A stretch of 64,000 nt of DNA, taken from positions 62,001 through 126,000 of the forward strand of contig DXDA01000056.1 of assembly GCA_019115745.1 (NCBI GenBank), written 5' to 3'. The position numbers and the translations under genes were made by a program. Position 1 is the stretch's first letter. Every line of letters starts with the position of its first letter. This stretch comes from Candidatus Alistipes intestinigallinarum (GTDB lineage: Bacteria; Bacteroidota; Bacteroidia; Bacteroidales; Rikenellaceae). The notes under the pieces were generated by a model. That model was not told the DNA's origin. It did not search any database and was given only the letters and a program-made list of their open reading frames with translations. Below are positions 7,188 through 15,851 of the stretch, piece by piece.

Positions 7188-8237
7188 TCATCTTGCCGCC
7201 AGGAGCCATAAGAGGCTGATTGGGAAGACTTCCACGGTGCAAAGGTACAAAAACCAATGCAAAATCGAAATTTTTTTAGAAATAAAGAGGTTGAGGGATT
7301 CTCTCAGGTATAAAACGGCCGTAATGATCAATTCCACGGCTCCGACGAAGAACCAAACGCCCCCGGTTCCGCGAGGGCAGAGTGCGAAGAGGAGGAGCGT
7401 GGGGGATGTGACGATGACGGCCAGCGCGAAATATGACTTTCGAAGCAGGGCGAGATGGGCGATGAATGGCTGCGAGAGGGTGACGGCCCCGGTGATTCGG
7501 ATCACCGAAGCCTGGAACACCACCACGGCGCACCAGGCTGCCGTGGCGAGGAGACTGAGTGCGAGGACGGCCCCGTGTGAGAGCGTTTTCCCGAATTCGG
7601 GAGTCATGAACGTGTCACCGTACTTGACGACGACAACCCCCATGAATAACATGCCGATGGCGGTTGTGACATTCAGAAAGCGGGCGAATCCGTTACCCCC
7701 GGGCTCCTCCGAGATCCGCTCTCCGGAGGTGTTGTCGCGGGATATGCGGCTCAGGAGCGTTCTGACATCCCCGAGATTGCGGTAGAGAAGCGTTGCGTAG
7801 GTTGCGGCGAGCAGGAGTACGAACCCCTGGAATACGGCATTGTCCGTGAGTGACGATCCAACGGGCCGTTCGAGGCGTTCGGGCTGCACGGTGCAGGATT
7901 CGCCTCCGAAGAGCGCCGAGGCGGTGGTATCGCGCCAGGGTCCCGCAGCGTCGGATTCCGCACCGGCAATCGGTCCTGCGCCCCACCCGAAGAGCAGCGA
8001 ATCGGCCGATGTGAAGTGAAGGAAGTCCGTTTCGCTGCGCAGCGAATCCGCCGCTTCGTATTGCAGCGAATCCGTTCCGTCGCGCCGGAGCGCCTCCGTG
8101 CCTCCGTGCCGGGCCGAATCCACGCCTTCCCGGACCGAATCCGGCCTCTGTGCGGCCTTCTCCGTGCCGTGAGCCGACTCCAGCCCGATCCGTGTTCCCG
8201 TTGCTCCGCCCGGGGTATGTTCCTGAGATTGCATCAT
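7188..8237 (-). CDS. DUF4271 membrane protein
   Basis: This 349-residue protein belongs to DUF4271, a Bacteroidetes family of unknown function. The N-terminal 115 residues are low-complexity with recurring DS(L/V/A) motifs. The C-terminal two thirds hold about six to seven transmembrane helices (first near residue 138, last LHWFLYLCTVEVFPISLLWLL). The start overlaps the stop of the upstream histidine kinase gene by 4 bases (ATGA), implying coupled translation; either of two adjacent ATGs (8237 or 8234) may be used. The gene order kinase-DUF4271-HemD suggests a conserved envelope unit, but no function can be assigned. Confidence 0.85.
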   Translation of the reverse strand: MMQSQEHTPGGATGTRIGLESAHGTEKAAQRPDSVREGVDSARHGGTEALRRDGTDSLQYEAADSLRSETDFLHFTSADSLLFGWGAGPIAGAESDAAGPWRDTTASALFGGESCTVQPERLERPVGSSLTDNAVFQGFVLLLAATYATLLYRNLGDVRTLLSRISRDNTSGERISEEPGGNGFARFLNVTTAIGMLFMGVVVVKYGDTFMTPEFGKTLSHGAVLALSLLATAAWCAVVVFQASVIRITGAVTLSQPFIAHLALLRKSYFALAVIVTSPTLLLFALCPRGTGGVWFFVGAVELIITAVLYLRESLNLFISKKISILHWFLYLCTVEVFPISLLWLLAAR

Positions 8238-9409
8238 CCCGCAAAGGTCCGTTTGAGGGTGATCCGAATGGTGGTTCCCTTTCCGATTTCGGAGTCGATG
8301 ACGGCGATCTTACCCTGGTGATACTCCTCGACGATGCGGCGCGAAAGCGAGAGCCCGAGTCCCCATCCGCGGGTTTTGGTGGTGAATCCCGGTTCGAAGA
8401 TCCGCTTCCAGTTGCTTTTGGGGATCCCCTTTCCGGTATCCTTGACGTCGATCATGACATGCTTGTCGTCCGAGGAGATGCGCACGTCGATGGCCCCGTG
8501 CCCCTGCAGGGCATCGAGCGAATTCTTCATGAGGTTCTCCACGACCCACTCGAACAGCGCGGCATTGATGTTGGCCTGCACGGGAGCGATGGCCAGTCCG
8601 TTGTAGTCGAGCGTGACGTTGCGCGGAATCCGCTTGCGGAAGTACATGACCGACTCCCCGACCACTTCGTTGATGTTGGCAGGGGTCAGGGGTGTTTCGG
8701 AGCCGATTTTGGAAAATCGGTCGGTGATCTTCATCAGATGGGTGAGGTCCTTGTTCATCTCCTCGACGGCCGTTTGGTCGACATCCTGCGAGCGGAGGTA
8801 TTCGATCCATCCGAGCAGGGACGATGTCGGGGTTCCGAGCTGGTGTGCGGTCTCCTTGGCGAGTCCGATCCAGACACGGTTCTGCTCGTCGTGCTTCGAC
8901 GAACGGAAGGCGACGAACCCCAGGGCGACGAAAGCCGTGATGACGAGGATCTGAATATAGGGGAAGTAGTAGAGCGACTTGAGCAGGGCCGATTTTCCGT
9001 AGAAGATCAGGTGATAATGCTCCGAGGAGAACCGGAACCGTACGGGAATGGGCTGGTTTTCGGCCATGAACTTCTCGATCTGCCTGCGGAGCCGGTCGGG
9101 GTGGTCGATGATCTTCTCGGGGACGAGGTGCGAATTGATGACTTCGAGGTTCTCGTTGGTGATGATGAAGGGGATGTTGTTCCCGTTGGACATGATGTCG
9201 GCGACGAGCGGGTCCTGAATGGTCCCCATGACATCGCGGCTGACGCGTTCCATGGCGTGTGCCCAGAGGGCGACGTCGTGCTGCTCCTTTCCCTTGAGCT
9301 TCCGGGCCATGTCGTTGGTGTAGAGCAGGGACAAGGCCCCGAGCGTAACGCCGACGACGATGACGACGAGCCGGTTCCGGAAGGAGAATTTCTGCGCGTG
9401 GAATTTCAT
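8234..9409 (-). CDS. Sensor histidine kinase
   Basis: The 391-residue membrane kinase has TM1 at about 13-30, a periplasmic domain of about 115 residues, TM2 at about 150-168, then a HisKA-type dimerisation helix with the phospho-acceptor His189 in ETAHQLGTPTSSL and a complete HATPase domain (NLMKNSLDAL, DVKDTGKGIP, GWGLGLSLSRRIVEEY). The H-box reads HQLGTP rather than HEIRTP, a variant seen in Bacteroidetes kinases. No response regulator is encoded next to it, so its partner must be elsewhere. It overlaps DUF4271 by 4 bases and follows the S41 protease gene by 12 bases, so it is part of the same operon. Confidence 0.9.
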   Translation of the reverse strand: MKFHAQKFSFRNRLVVIVVGVTLGALSLLYTNDMARKLKGKEQHDVALWAHAMERVSRDVMGTIQDPLVADIMSNGNNIPFIITNENLEVINSHLVPEKIIDHPDRLRRQIEKFMAENQPIPVRFRFSSEHYHLIFYGKSALLKSLYYFPYIQILVITAFVALGFVAFRSSKHDEQNRVWIGLAKETAHQLGTPTSSLLGWIEYLRSQDVDQTAVEEMNKDLTHLMKITDRFSKIGSETPLTPANINEVVGESVMYFRKRIPRNVTLDYNGLAIAPVQANINAALFEWVVENLMKNSLDALQGHGAIDVRISSDDKHVMIDVKDTGKGIPKSNWKRIFEPGFTTKTRGWGLGLSLSRRIVEEYHQGKIAVIDSEIGKGTTIRITLKRTFAG

Positions 9410-9421
9410 GTCGGGACGGGT

Positions 9422-11080
9422 TTATTTCCGGGCGGTGTCCTGTTCGGATACGATCCGTCGGTACTCCTGGGGGTTGTTCAGCACGTCGAGGGCCCGTTGC
9501 ACGTCGGTATCCCCGGGGAGCGAGTGCTCGATCACGCCGGCCTGGTATCCGTGACGCATCACGATGTCGTTGTTGATCGTCTCGATGACCTGTTCGCGGT
9601 AGGTTTCGAGATTGGTCTGCGTGTCGTCCTTCAATTCGGCCTCGACCTTTTCGAACTTCTCTTTCAGGTCGGCGAACAGGTCCTCGTCGGCGGCCTTTTT
9701 CAAGGCTTTGAGGGCACGGCGGGTATCCGACTCATAGGGGACCTTTTTGTCCTTCATGAACTCCGCGAAGTCGGCGTAGTCCTGGTCGGAGATCGAGAAG
9801 GTGCGAATATCGATGGTCTGCCCGGGATTCCGGCGGGTATATTCGTCCCCGAAATCCTCGATGAACCCCATGGCATAGAGCGTCATGGCGAAGCGCGAGA
9901 TGTATTCGGGCTCGGTGCGGATGTCGGGCATGATGCCTCCCCCGTCGTAGACCTTTCGTCCGGCGCGGGTCGTGAACTCCGAGATCAGCGAATCGGGGAC
10001 CGTGCGGATGTCGCCCTCCTGCGAATGGGAGTAGTCGATGGCCTGGATGCAGCGGCCCGAGGGGATGTAGTATTTGGCGGTGGTGAGTTTGAGCATGGTG
10101 TTGTAGCCGAGGGGGCGTGTGGACTGCACGAGGCCCTTTCCGAAGCTGCGCTGTCCGATCAGCACGGCGCGGTCGAGGTCCTGGAGGGCTCCGGCGACGA
10201 TTTCGGCTGCCGAGGCGGAGCTTCCGTTCACCAGAACGACGAGCGGCAGGTCCGGGAGTACGGGCTCCGAACTGGTCCGGAACACCTGCTTCGAATCCTC
10301 CGAACGTCCCTTGGTGCTGAGGACCTCGGTGCCTTTCGGGACGAACATGCCGAGGATCTTGATGGCCTCCTGCATGATGCCGCCGCCGTTCGAACGGTAG
10401 TCGAGCACGAGTCCCTTCAATTCACCCTCTTTCCGAAGGCGTTCGACGGCGGCCCGCATCTCCTCGTAACACCCTTCGGTGAAGTCGCTGTGACGGATGT
10501 ATCCGATTCCGTCGGCCACCCATCCGACATAGGGTACGCCGGGGATGGCGATTCGTTCGCGGCGGATGACGGCGGTCTGTTTCGATCCGTCGAGGTGTTC
10601 GACCTCGACACGGACCTTGCTGCCGGGTTCACCCTTGAGGCGGGAGGATACCTGCTCGGTGGTGAACCCCTTGGCATCCTGGCCGTCGATGGCCAGGATC
10701 TTGTCCCCGATCTTGAGGCCTGCGAGGTCGGCGGGCGAACCCTGATAGGGCTGTGCGATGCGGACGTAGTCCTCCTTCTGACGGATGAGGGCCCCGATTC
10801 CGCCGTACTTGCCGGTGGTGAGGAGTTCGAAATCCTGCATTCCCTTTTCGGGGATGTATTCGGTGTAGGGGTCGAGGTCGCTGACCATTCCGGCGGCAGC
10901 CCCCTCCATCAGTTTGTCGGGATCGACCTCGTCGACGTAGTTGAGCGAGAGTTCGCGCATCATGTTGACGGTGATCTCCATGTTTCGTCCGAGCCCGAAG
11001 TCGTTCCGGGCTGCAAAGATCGTGATGGCGGCCGCGGCGACAAGCGTTGCGGCGGCCAGCGAGCGGTATTTTCTATTCAT
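9422..11080 (-). CDS. S41 C-terminal processing protease
   Basis: This 552-residue periplasmic serine protease has an N-terminal signal/anchor (residues about 7-24), the S41 N-terminal segment (MRELSLNYVDEVDPDKLMEG), a PDZ domain (about 95-170) and the catalytic S41 fold with Ser in NGSSASAAEIVAGAL and Lys in RSFGKGLVQ. A C-terminal extension of about 170 residues, Lys/Glu-rich and helical, is typical of the Bacteroidetes subgroup. The ATG at 11080 (MNRKYR) begins the signal sequence; it overlaps the upstream small membrane protein gene by 8 bases. A second S41 protease is encoded at 55464. Confidence 0.92.
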   Translation of the reverse strand: MNRKYRSLAAATLVAAAAITIFAARNDFGLGRNMEITVNMMRELSLNYVDEVDPDKLMEGAAAGMVSDLDPYTEYIPEKGMQDFELLTTGKYGGIGALIRQKEDYVRIAQPYQGSPADLAGLKIGDKILAIDGQDAKGFTTEQVSSRLKGEPGSKVRVEVEHLDGSKQTAVIRRERIAIPGVPYVGWVADGIGYIRHSDFTEGCYEEMRAAVERLRKEGELKGLVLDYRSNGGGIMQEAIKILGMFVPKGTEVLSTKGRSEDSKQVFRTSSEPVLPDLPLVVLVNGSSASAAEIVAGALQDLDRAVLIGQRSFGKGLVQSTRPLGYNTMLKLTTAKYYIPSGRCIQAIDYSHSQEGDIRTVPDSLISEFTTRAGRKVYDGGGIMPDIRTEPEYISRFAMTLYAMGFIEDFGDEYTRRNPGQTIDIRTFSISDQDYADFAEFMKDKKVPYESDTRRALKALKKAADEDLFADLKEKFEKVEAELKDDTQTNLETYREQVIETINNDIVMRHGYQAGVIEHSLPGDTDVQRALDVLNNPQEYRRIVSEQDTARK

Positions 11081-11546
11081 GGCGTCCGATCCTGTTGAGA
11101 TACGAATCGAGCCGGTAGTGTACGCGGGCCACGCCGCGGCGGATACCCTCGATCCGGATCCATTGTCCATATTGTTCGACCTTGATCTCATCCTCCCCGA
11201 GCAGCCCGAGTTTTTTGGCCCAGTTGTCGGCCCGGAAGGTCATCACGCCGTCGGCTTCGCTGCGGAGCGAGAAACCTTCGGAGCGGAAGGCGTTGAGGAT
11301 CTGTTCGCGGTTTTCGACGACGTCACCCTCGACCTGCCGCACGATGAATCCGAATTTGGGATAGAATGCCGCGAGCAGGAGGATCGCTCCGGGCAGCAGC
11401 ATTCCCCTCGGGGTGTGGAACATCACGTAGAGGGTCTCCGGGATGGAGAGGCGAGCGGTTCCAGCGAGGCGGTTCAGATACATGATCGCTGCACATAGAA
11501 CGCACAGCGCGCAGAAATATTTTAACGATCGAATGAAGTATTTCAT
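11073..11546 (-). CDS. Conserved hypothetical two-helix membrane protein
   Basis: I do not recognise a named family. The 157-residue product starts at ATG 11546 (MKYFIRSLK), has two hydrophobic segments (about residues 8-24 and 47-63) and a soluble C-terminal domain of about 90 residues with alternating charged and hydrophobic residues (GVMTFRADNWAKKLGLLG). The start is supported by the absence of coding character in the frame above it. The 8-base overlap with the S41 protease start suggests translational coupling and a shared envelope role, perhaps as a membrane partner; this is inference from context. Confidence 0.7.
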   Translation of the reverse strand: MKYFIRSLKYFCALCVLCAAIMYLNRLAGTARLSIPETLYVMFHTPRGMLLPGAILLLAAFYPKFGFIVRQVEGDVVENREQILNAFRSEGFSLRSEADGVMTFRADNWAKKLGLLGEDEIKVEQYGQWIRIEGIRRGVARVHYRLDSYLNRIGRHE

Positions 11547-11651
11547 GGCAAAAACCTTTTGTTCGTAGTCTGTCCTTTTTCGTGCGGGGCTCCGAGAGCC
11601 TTTGGAGTCCCGGGTGTGGCCCGGCCTTCCGGATCCCGGATGTCGATTCAC

Positions 11652-12518
11652 CTATTTTTCCGTATGGGCGGCGATTCGGTCCGCCACCTCCCGCATGAGC
11701 CATCCGGGCGTGGATGTTGCGCCACAAATTCCGACGCTTTCCGCCTCCTCGAACCATCGGGGTTCGATCTCCGCGGCCTCCTCGACGACGTGGGTCCGGG
11801 GATTGGCCCTGCGGCACACCTCGGAGAGCACCTTTCCGTTCGAGGACTTGCGCCCGCAGACGAAGACCACGACGTCGAACTGTCCGGCGAACTGCGTGAG
11901 ATACTGCTCGCGGTTGGCGACCTGACGGCAGATCGTGTCGTCGATCCGCACCTGTTCGGGGTCAGCGGCCCTCCGCTTCATCTCGGCCCCGAGCGCTTCG
12001 AAGAGCGCGATGCTCTGGGTGGTCTGCGAGAGGAAGTAGATTGGACGGTTGAAATCGATCGCGCAGAGGTCCTCGGCGTTTTCGATGACGATCGTCCGCT
12101 CTTCGACCTGCCCCGTAAGCCCTACGACTTCGGCGTGCCCGCGCTTTCCGAGGATTACGACCTGCCCGCCGATCGGGCGCATCTCCTCATGGGCCTGCAT
12201 GACGCGGCGCTGGAGCCGGGCTACGACCGGACAGGTGGCGTCGATGATACGGATCCCCAACTTCCGTGCCTCTTCATAGGTGGTCGGAGGCTCTCCGTGG
12301 GCGCGGATCAGCAGCCTTCCTCCGGCGATTGCGGGCATCTCGGCGTGCGTTACGGTCCGCAACCCGAGGCGTTCGAGCCGCTGAACTTCGATGCGGTTGT
12401 GCACGATGTCTCCGAGGGAGTAGACCGTCCCTCCGTCGGTCAGGGCCTGTTCGGCCTGCGTGATTGCGCGGACCACCCCGAAGCAGAAGCCCGATTTGTC
12501 ATCTATCTCGATGCGCAT
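11652..12518 (-). CDS. ispH: 4-hydroxy-3-methylbut-2-enyl diphosphate reductase
   Basis: IspH is the last enzyme of the MEP pathway and reduces HMBPP to IPP and DMAPP with a [4Fe-4S] cluster. The 288-residue product carries the three cluster cysteines in SGFCFGV (near residue 12), DATCPVV and GICGATST, and the substrate-binding segment RAHGEPP. I chose the ATG at 12518 (MRIEIDDKSG), which overlaps the 3' end of cmk by 16 bases. IspG, the preceding pathway enzyme, is encoded at 45108, so both oxygen-sensitive Fe-S steps of the pathway lie in this window but in separate operons. Confidence 0.95.
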   Translation of the reverse strand: MRIEIDDKSGFCFGVVRAITQAEQALTDGGTVYSLGDIVHNRIEVQRLERLGLRTVTHAEMPAIAGGRLLIRAHGEPPTTYEEARKLGIRIIDATCPVVARLQRRVMQAHEEMRPIGGQVVILGKRGHAEVVGLTGQVEERTIVIENAEDLCAIDFNRPIYFLSQTTQSIALFEALGAEMKRRAADPEQVRIDDTICRQVANREQYLTQFAGQFDVVVFVCGRKSSNGKVLSEVCRRANPRTHVVEEAAEIEPRWFEEAESVGICGATSTPGWLMREVADRIAAHTEK

Positions 12519-13249
12519 GACTCCTCTCTTTCGTGTTCCGACGGCCGGTTGGTCACCTCGGCAAACTTCTTCAGGAACCACTCCATCTGCTCCTCGACGG
12601 TCATGTGGCTGTTGTCCAATACGATGGCATCCTCGGCCTGCCGGAGCGGCGAGACGGCGCGGCTCATGTCGGCCTTGTCTCGTTCGCGGACGTTGCGTTC
12701 GATCTCTTCGAGCGAAACCGGCATTCCCTTCTCCTGCAGCTCCTTGTATCGGCGCTGTGCGCGTACGGCGGGGTCGGCGGTCATGAAGAGCTTCATCTCG
12801 GCGTCGGGGAATACGACGGTCCCGATGTCGCGTCCGTCCATGACCACCCCTCGGTTGCGTCCCATCTCCTGCTGCATGGCGACGAGTTTCTGCCTTACTT
12901 CGGGGATGGCGCTGACGGGGCTTACGCAGTTGGAGACCTCGATCGTCCGAATCTTACCCTCGACCAGATCGCCGTTGACATAGATGTCGCTGGCGCCGCG
13001 CTGCGGGTTGAAGCGGAAGGTGATGGAGATCTCGGGGAGGAGTTTGACGACAGCCTCTTCGTCGACGATCCCCGAACGGATGGCGCCGTGAGAGAGTGCA
13101 TAGAGCGTCACGGCCCGATACATGGCGCCGGTGTCGATGAAGATATATCCGAGCCGTGCGGCAATGGCCTTTGCGAAGGTACTTTTCCCGCAGGAGGAGA
13201 ATCCGTCGACGGCGATTATGATTTTACGTTTCTGTTTAATGTCCGACAT
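12503..13249 (-). CDS. cmk: (d)CMP kinase
   Basis: Cytidylate kinase phosphorylates CMP and dCMP with ATP. The 248-residue product shows the P-loop AVDGFSSCGKST, the IDTGAMYRAV segment, the DGRDIGTVVFPDA motif and the lid region with paired arginines (RAQRRYKELQEKG). The start at 13249 (MSDIKQKRK) is fixed by homology; the open frame above it is an out-of-frame reading of the LysE-type gene. It overlaps that upstream gene by 14 bases and ispH by 16 bases, so the three form a tight operon. Confidence 0.95.
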   Translation of the reverse strand: MSDIKQKRKIIIAVDGFSSCGKSTFAKAIAARLGYIFIDTGAMYRAVTLYALSHGAIRSGIVDEEAVVKLLPEISITFRFNPQRGASDIYVNGDLVEGKIRTIEVSNCVSPVSAIPEVRQKLVAMQQEMGRNRGVVMDGRDIGTVVFPDAEMKLFMTADPAVRAQRRYKELQEKGMPVSLEEIERNVRERDKADMSRAVSPLRQAEDAIVLDNSHMTVEEQMEWFLKKFAEVTNRPSEHEREESCASR

Positions 13250-13913
13250 TTGGGAATATGTCAAAGAAGGTGGATAATATGGTGTAAATACCGAGTATTC
13301 CGATGATAAGCCCGGCGACATGGTTGATGGTGAGCATGTGCCGGGGTCTGAATCTTCTGCGGAACAGGTTGATGACGCAGGCGAGGAAAGTCCACCAGGC
13401 CGCGGCTCCGCAGAAGAACCCTGCGATGACGAACAGGGCGCGGAAAAAACCACCGACGGTATGGTCGGTCATTTCGCCGCCGGAAATTTTGAATACGGCG
13501 AAGAATGCGAGGATGTAGGGGACCACCATGATGAAGTTGGCGATGGTGAGTCCGAAAATGGAGACGAAGTCCTGCCAGAGAGAGGTTTTTCCGGCCCGGT
13601 TTCTACGGATCTGGGGGACCGGGTTCTGTGCGAAGATGAATACGCCGACGATGACGACGAATATTCCGCCGATGACCCTGAGGAGTGTATTGTACTGCTC
13701 GATCTGCGTTTGGAGCATCGAGTAGAAGAAGAGGGCGATCATGGCCATGAATGTATCGGCACAAGCGACCCCGATTCCGGATATGATTCCGGAGCGTCTG
13801 CTTTTCGAGAGTGTTCTCTGGATGCACAATACGGCCACGGGGCCGACGGTAATGGAGGCCGCAACGCCCACGCAGATACCTCGGAACAGGGTTTCAACGA
13901 TCTCGAATGCCAT
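13236..13913 (-). CDS. LysE/RhtB-type exporter
   Basis: The 225-residue integral membrane protein has about six transmembrane helices and the LysE family opening (RGICVGVAASITVGPVAVLCIQ), with the conserved glycine-proline in the first helix. Such proteins export amino acids or related small molecules; the substrate is not predictable. The ATG at 13913 (MAFEIVETL) is chosen because it begins the first helix region and sits 26 bases downstream of a -7 promoter box. It is the first gene of an operon with cmk and ispH, overlapping cmk by 14 bases. Confidence 0.85.
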   Translation of the reverse strand: MAFEIVETLFRGICVGVAASITVGPVAVLCIQRTLSKSRRSGIISGIGVACADTFMAMIALFFYSMLQTQIEQYNTLLRVIGGIFVVIVGVFIFAQNPVPQIRRNRAGKTSLWQDFVSIFGLTIANFIMVVPYILAFFAVFKISGGEMTDHTVGGFFRALFVIAGFFCGAAAWWTFLACVINLFRRRFRPRHMLTINHVAGLIIGILGIYTILSTFFDIFPNVGH

Positions 13914-13938
13914 TTTGCCGGAGTACAGGTTTAGACGA

Positions 13939-13946
13939 CAAAGATA
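13939..13946 (-). promoter_or_regulatory. -7 promoter box for the lysE-like/cmk/ispH operon
   Basis: The minus strand reads TATCTTTG, a perfect TAnnTTTG box, giving a predicted leader of about 20 bases before the ATG at 13913. No clear -33 TTTG was found at the usual distance. Confidence 0.6.
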
Positions 13947-14077
13947 CGAAAAAGCCGTAATATCTTCCTCAGGAAAGGTTAAAAAAACGGAGGTATGATT
14001 TTGCGGTTTGTCGGGTATTGTTGATAAAATATCGAAAACTTTGGCTTCGGGACTGCATATCGGAGCGGGAAAGCGCT

Positions 14078-14085
14078 TATTTTTG
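14078..14085 (+). promoter_or_regulatory. -7 promoter box for the DUF3467 gene
   Basis: The + strand reads TATTTTTG here, matching TAnnTTTG. Transcription would start near 14092, followed by a GAAGGAG site at 14103-14109 and the start codon at 14119. The -33 element is not clear. Confidence 0.6.
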
Positions 14086-14118
14086 CAGAAAACCAATTTA
14101 CCGAAGGAGATGGCAGAG

Positions 14119-14415
14119 ATGAAACAATTCGGCATCGACCTGGAGTTGGACGATGCGGTGGCCCAGGGTCACTATTCGAATCTGGCGATCATATCGCACT
14201 CGACCTCGGAGTTCATCATCGATTTTGCGACGGTGCTCCCGGGGGTGCAGAAGGCGCGGGTCAAGAGTCGCATCATCCTGACGCCGGAACATGCCAAACG
14301 GTTGTTGCGCTCGCTGCAGGACAACATTGTCCGTTATGAGAGCAATGTGGGCAAGATCGAGATTCCGACCCCGACTCCGATCCCGGATACGGGTCCCAAG
14401 ATGGGCCAGGCCTGA
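14119..14415 (+). CDS. DUF3467 family protein
   Basis: This 98-residue soluble protein belongs to DUF3467, a small Bacteroidetes family of unknown function. The conserved core is SNLAIISHSTSEFIIDF and ARVKSRIILTPEHAKRLL, followed by LQDNIVRYES; the tail is Pro-rich (IPTPTPIPDTG). There are ATGs at 14110 and 14119; the GAAGGAG site ends one base before the first, so the second (MKQFGIDL) has the better spacing. It is monocistronic: it has its own promoter and is followed 3 bases after the stop by a strong terminator. Confidence 0.88.
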   Translation: MKQFGIDLELDDAVAQGHYSNLAIISHSTSEFIIDFATVLPGVQKARVKSRIILTPEHAKRLLRSLQDNIVRYESNVGKIEIPTPTPIPDTGPKMGQA

Positions 14416-14418
14416 CGC

Positions 14419-14452
14419 AAAGCGTCCGGAACCAATCGGTTCCGGACGCTTT
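14419..14452. terminator. Bidirectional terminator between DUF3467 and folC
   Basis: A perfect 15-bp stem, AAAGCGTCCGGAACC (14419-14433) and GGTTCCGGACGCTTT (14438-14452), encloses the loop AATC. A/T ends on both sides allow it to stop transcription from both convergent genes. The rest of the 14453-14548 spacer contains a short CCT-rich pyrimidine run and no gene. Confidence 0.88.
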
Positions 14453-14548
14453 CATTTCGGGCTTTCGGCCCCGGGCTTAGCCCTTTACGCAGCCCTCCCC
14501 TCCTCTCCTCCCCTCTTGGAGACGGTTGCCGCAGGACGCCGCCGGGAC

Positions 14549-15838
14549 TTACAGCACTTCGGCGACGACGTAGGTGCTTCCGCCGATGAAGATCATGTCT
14601 TCGGCAGAGGCCAGTTCCCGGGCGCGGGCCAGGGCGTCGGCGACCTGCTCGACGGCTTCTCCGTGCAATCCATAGATGGCGGCCTTGGCGGTGAGTTCGG
14701 CGGCCGGAAGCGCCCGCTCGGAGTGTGCCTGCGTGAAGAGATAGTGTGCGTCATGCGGCAGCAGGGGCAGGATGTGCGCCAGATCCTTGTCGCGGACGAA
14801 CCCGATGATGCAGTAGAGCTCCCGATGGGGCGTCTCCTTGAGCTGTTGTGCAACCCAGGCGATTCCATGGGCGTTGTGGCCCGTGTCGCAGACCGTAAGG
14901 GGCGCTTCGGCCAGCTTTTGCCAACGTCCCATCAGCGAGGTGTTTGCCGCGGCATTCTTCATCCCTTCGAGATAGGCGCGGCGGGAGATCGTCAGGGGGG
15001 TCTCTTCGTGGAGGAAATCCACGGCTGCGGAGGCCGTTACGATGTTGCGGCACTGGTAGTCGCCCTGCAGGTCGAGTTCCACCTCGAATGACTGGTCGTC
15101 ACGGGTTCTGCGGAGCCGGAAGCGTTGATGGTTTCCTTCAAGCGTGTGCTCTTCGCAGGAAAACTCCTTTTCGGCATAGATCACGCGGGACTTGTTGGCT
15201 GCGGCAACCTGCTCGAAGACTTCGTTGTAGCGGTTGTCGGCCTCTCCGACGATCACCGGGATGCTCTTTTTGATGATCCCGGCCTTTTCGGCGGCGATTT
15301 TCTGGAGCGTATCACCCAGCAGGGCGGTGTGTTCGAGTCCGATGTTGGTCACGACGCTGAGGATCGGGACGATGATGTTCGTGGCGTCGAGCCGTCCTCC
15401 GAGGCCGGTTTCGATGACGGCAACCTCGACATCGCTCTGCGCGAAGTAGTCGAAGGCCATGGCGGCGGTCATTTCGAAGAACGAGAGTTCGAGTTCGACC
15501 ATCTTGTCGTGGTGCTTGTCGACGAAGTTGACGACCTTCTGTTTGGGGATCATCTCGCCGTCGACGCGGATGCGCTCGCGGAAATCGACGAGGTGTGGTG
15601 AAGTGAAGAGTCCGGTTCGATACCCGGCCTGCTGGAGCACCGAAGCGATGATGTGTGCGACGGAGCCCTTTCCGTTTGTTCCGGCGACGTGGATCGTGAA
15701 GAAGTTCCGCTGGGGGTTTCCGATGTGTCGGCAGAATGCGGAGATGCGCTCCAATCCCGGTTTATATCCCGTGGCGCCCTGGGTTTCGAAGGCGGGCAGC
15801 GACTGGAAGAGGAATTCGAGAGTCTGGTTATAGTTCAT
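14549..15838 (-). CDS. folC: Bifunctional folylpolyglutamate/dihydrofolate synthase
   Basis: FolC adds glutamate to dihydropteroate and to folates, using ATP. The 429-residue product has the Mur-ligase-type P-loop HVAGTNGKGSVAH (residues about 50-62), the FTSPHLVDFRERI motif, the ETGLGGRLDATNI segment and the C-terminal DTGHNAHG motif. The start at 15838 (MNYNQTLEFL) matches family N-termini. It lies 13 bases downstream of lnt on the same strand and probably shares its promoter. Confidence 0.95.
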   Translation of the reverse strand: MNYNQTLEFLFQSLPAFETQGATGYKPGLERISAFCRHIGNPQRNFFTIHVAGTNGKGSVAHIIASVLQQAGYRTGLFTSPHLVDFRERIRVDGEMIPKQKVVNFVDKHHDKMVELELSFFEMTAAMAFDYFAQSDVEVAVIETGLGGRLDATNIIVPILSVVTNIGLEHTALLGDTLQKIAAEKAGIIKKSIPVIVGEADNRYNEVFEQVAAANKSRVIYAEKEFSCEEHTLEGNHQRFRLRRTRDDQSFEVELDLQGDYQCRNIVTASAAVDFLHEETPLTISRRAYLEGMKNAAANTSLMGRWQKLAEAPLTVCDTGHNAHGIAWVAQQLKETPHRELYCIIGFVRDKDLAHILPLLPHDAHYLFTQAHSERALPAAELTAKAAIYGLHGEAVEQVADALARARELASAEDMIFIGGSTYVVAEVL

Positions 15839-15851
15839 GACAGCAAGGGTT

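Noticed and set aside
8150..11098. A 982-codon open frame on the + strand
   Set aside because: It runs antisense to DUF4271, the histidine kinase and the S41 protease, whose motifs are intact. Its composition (Asp/Gly/Val/Glu-rich, no domain) is that expected of an antisense frame in high-GC DNA.
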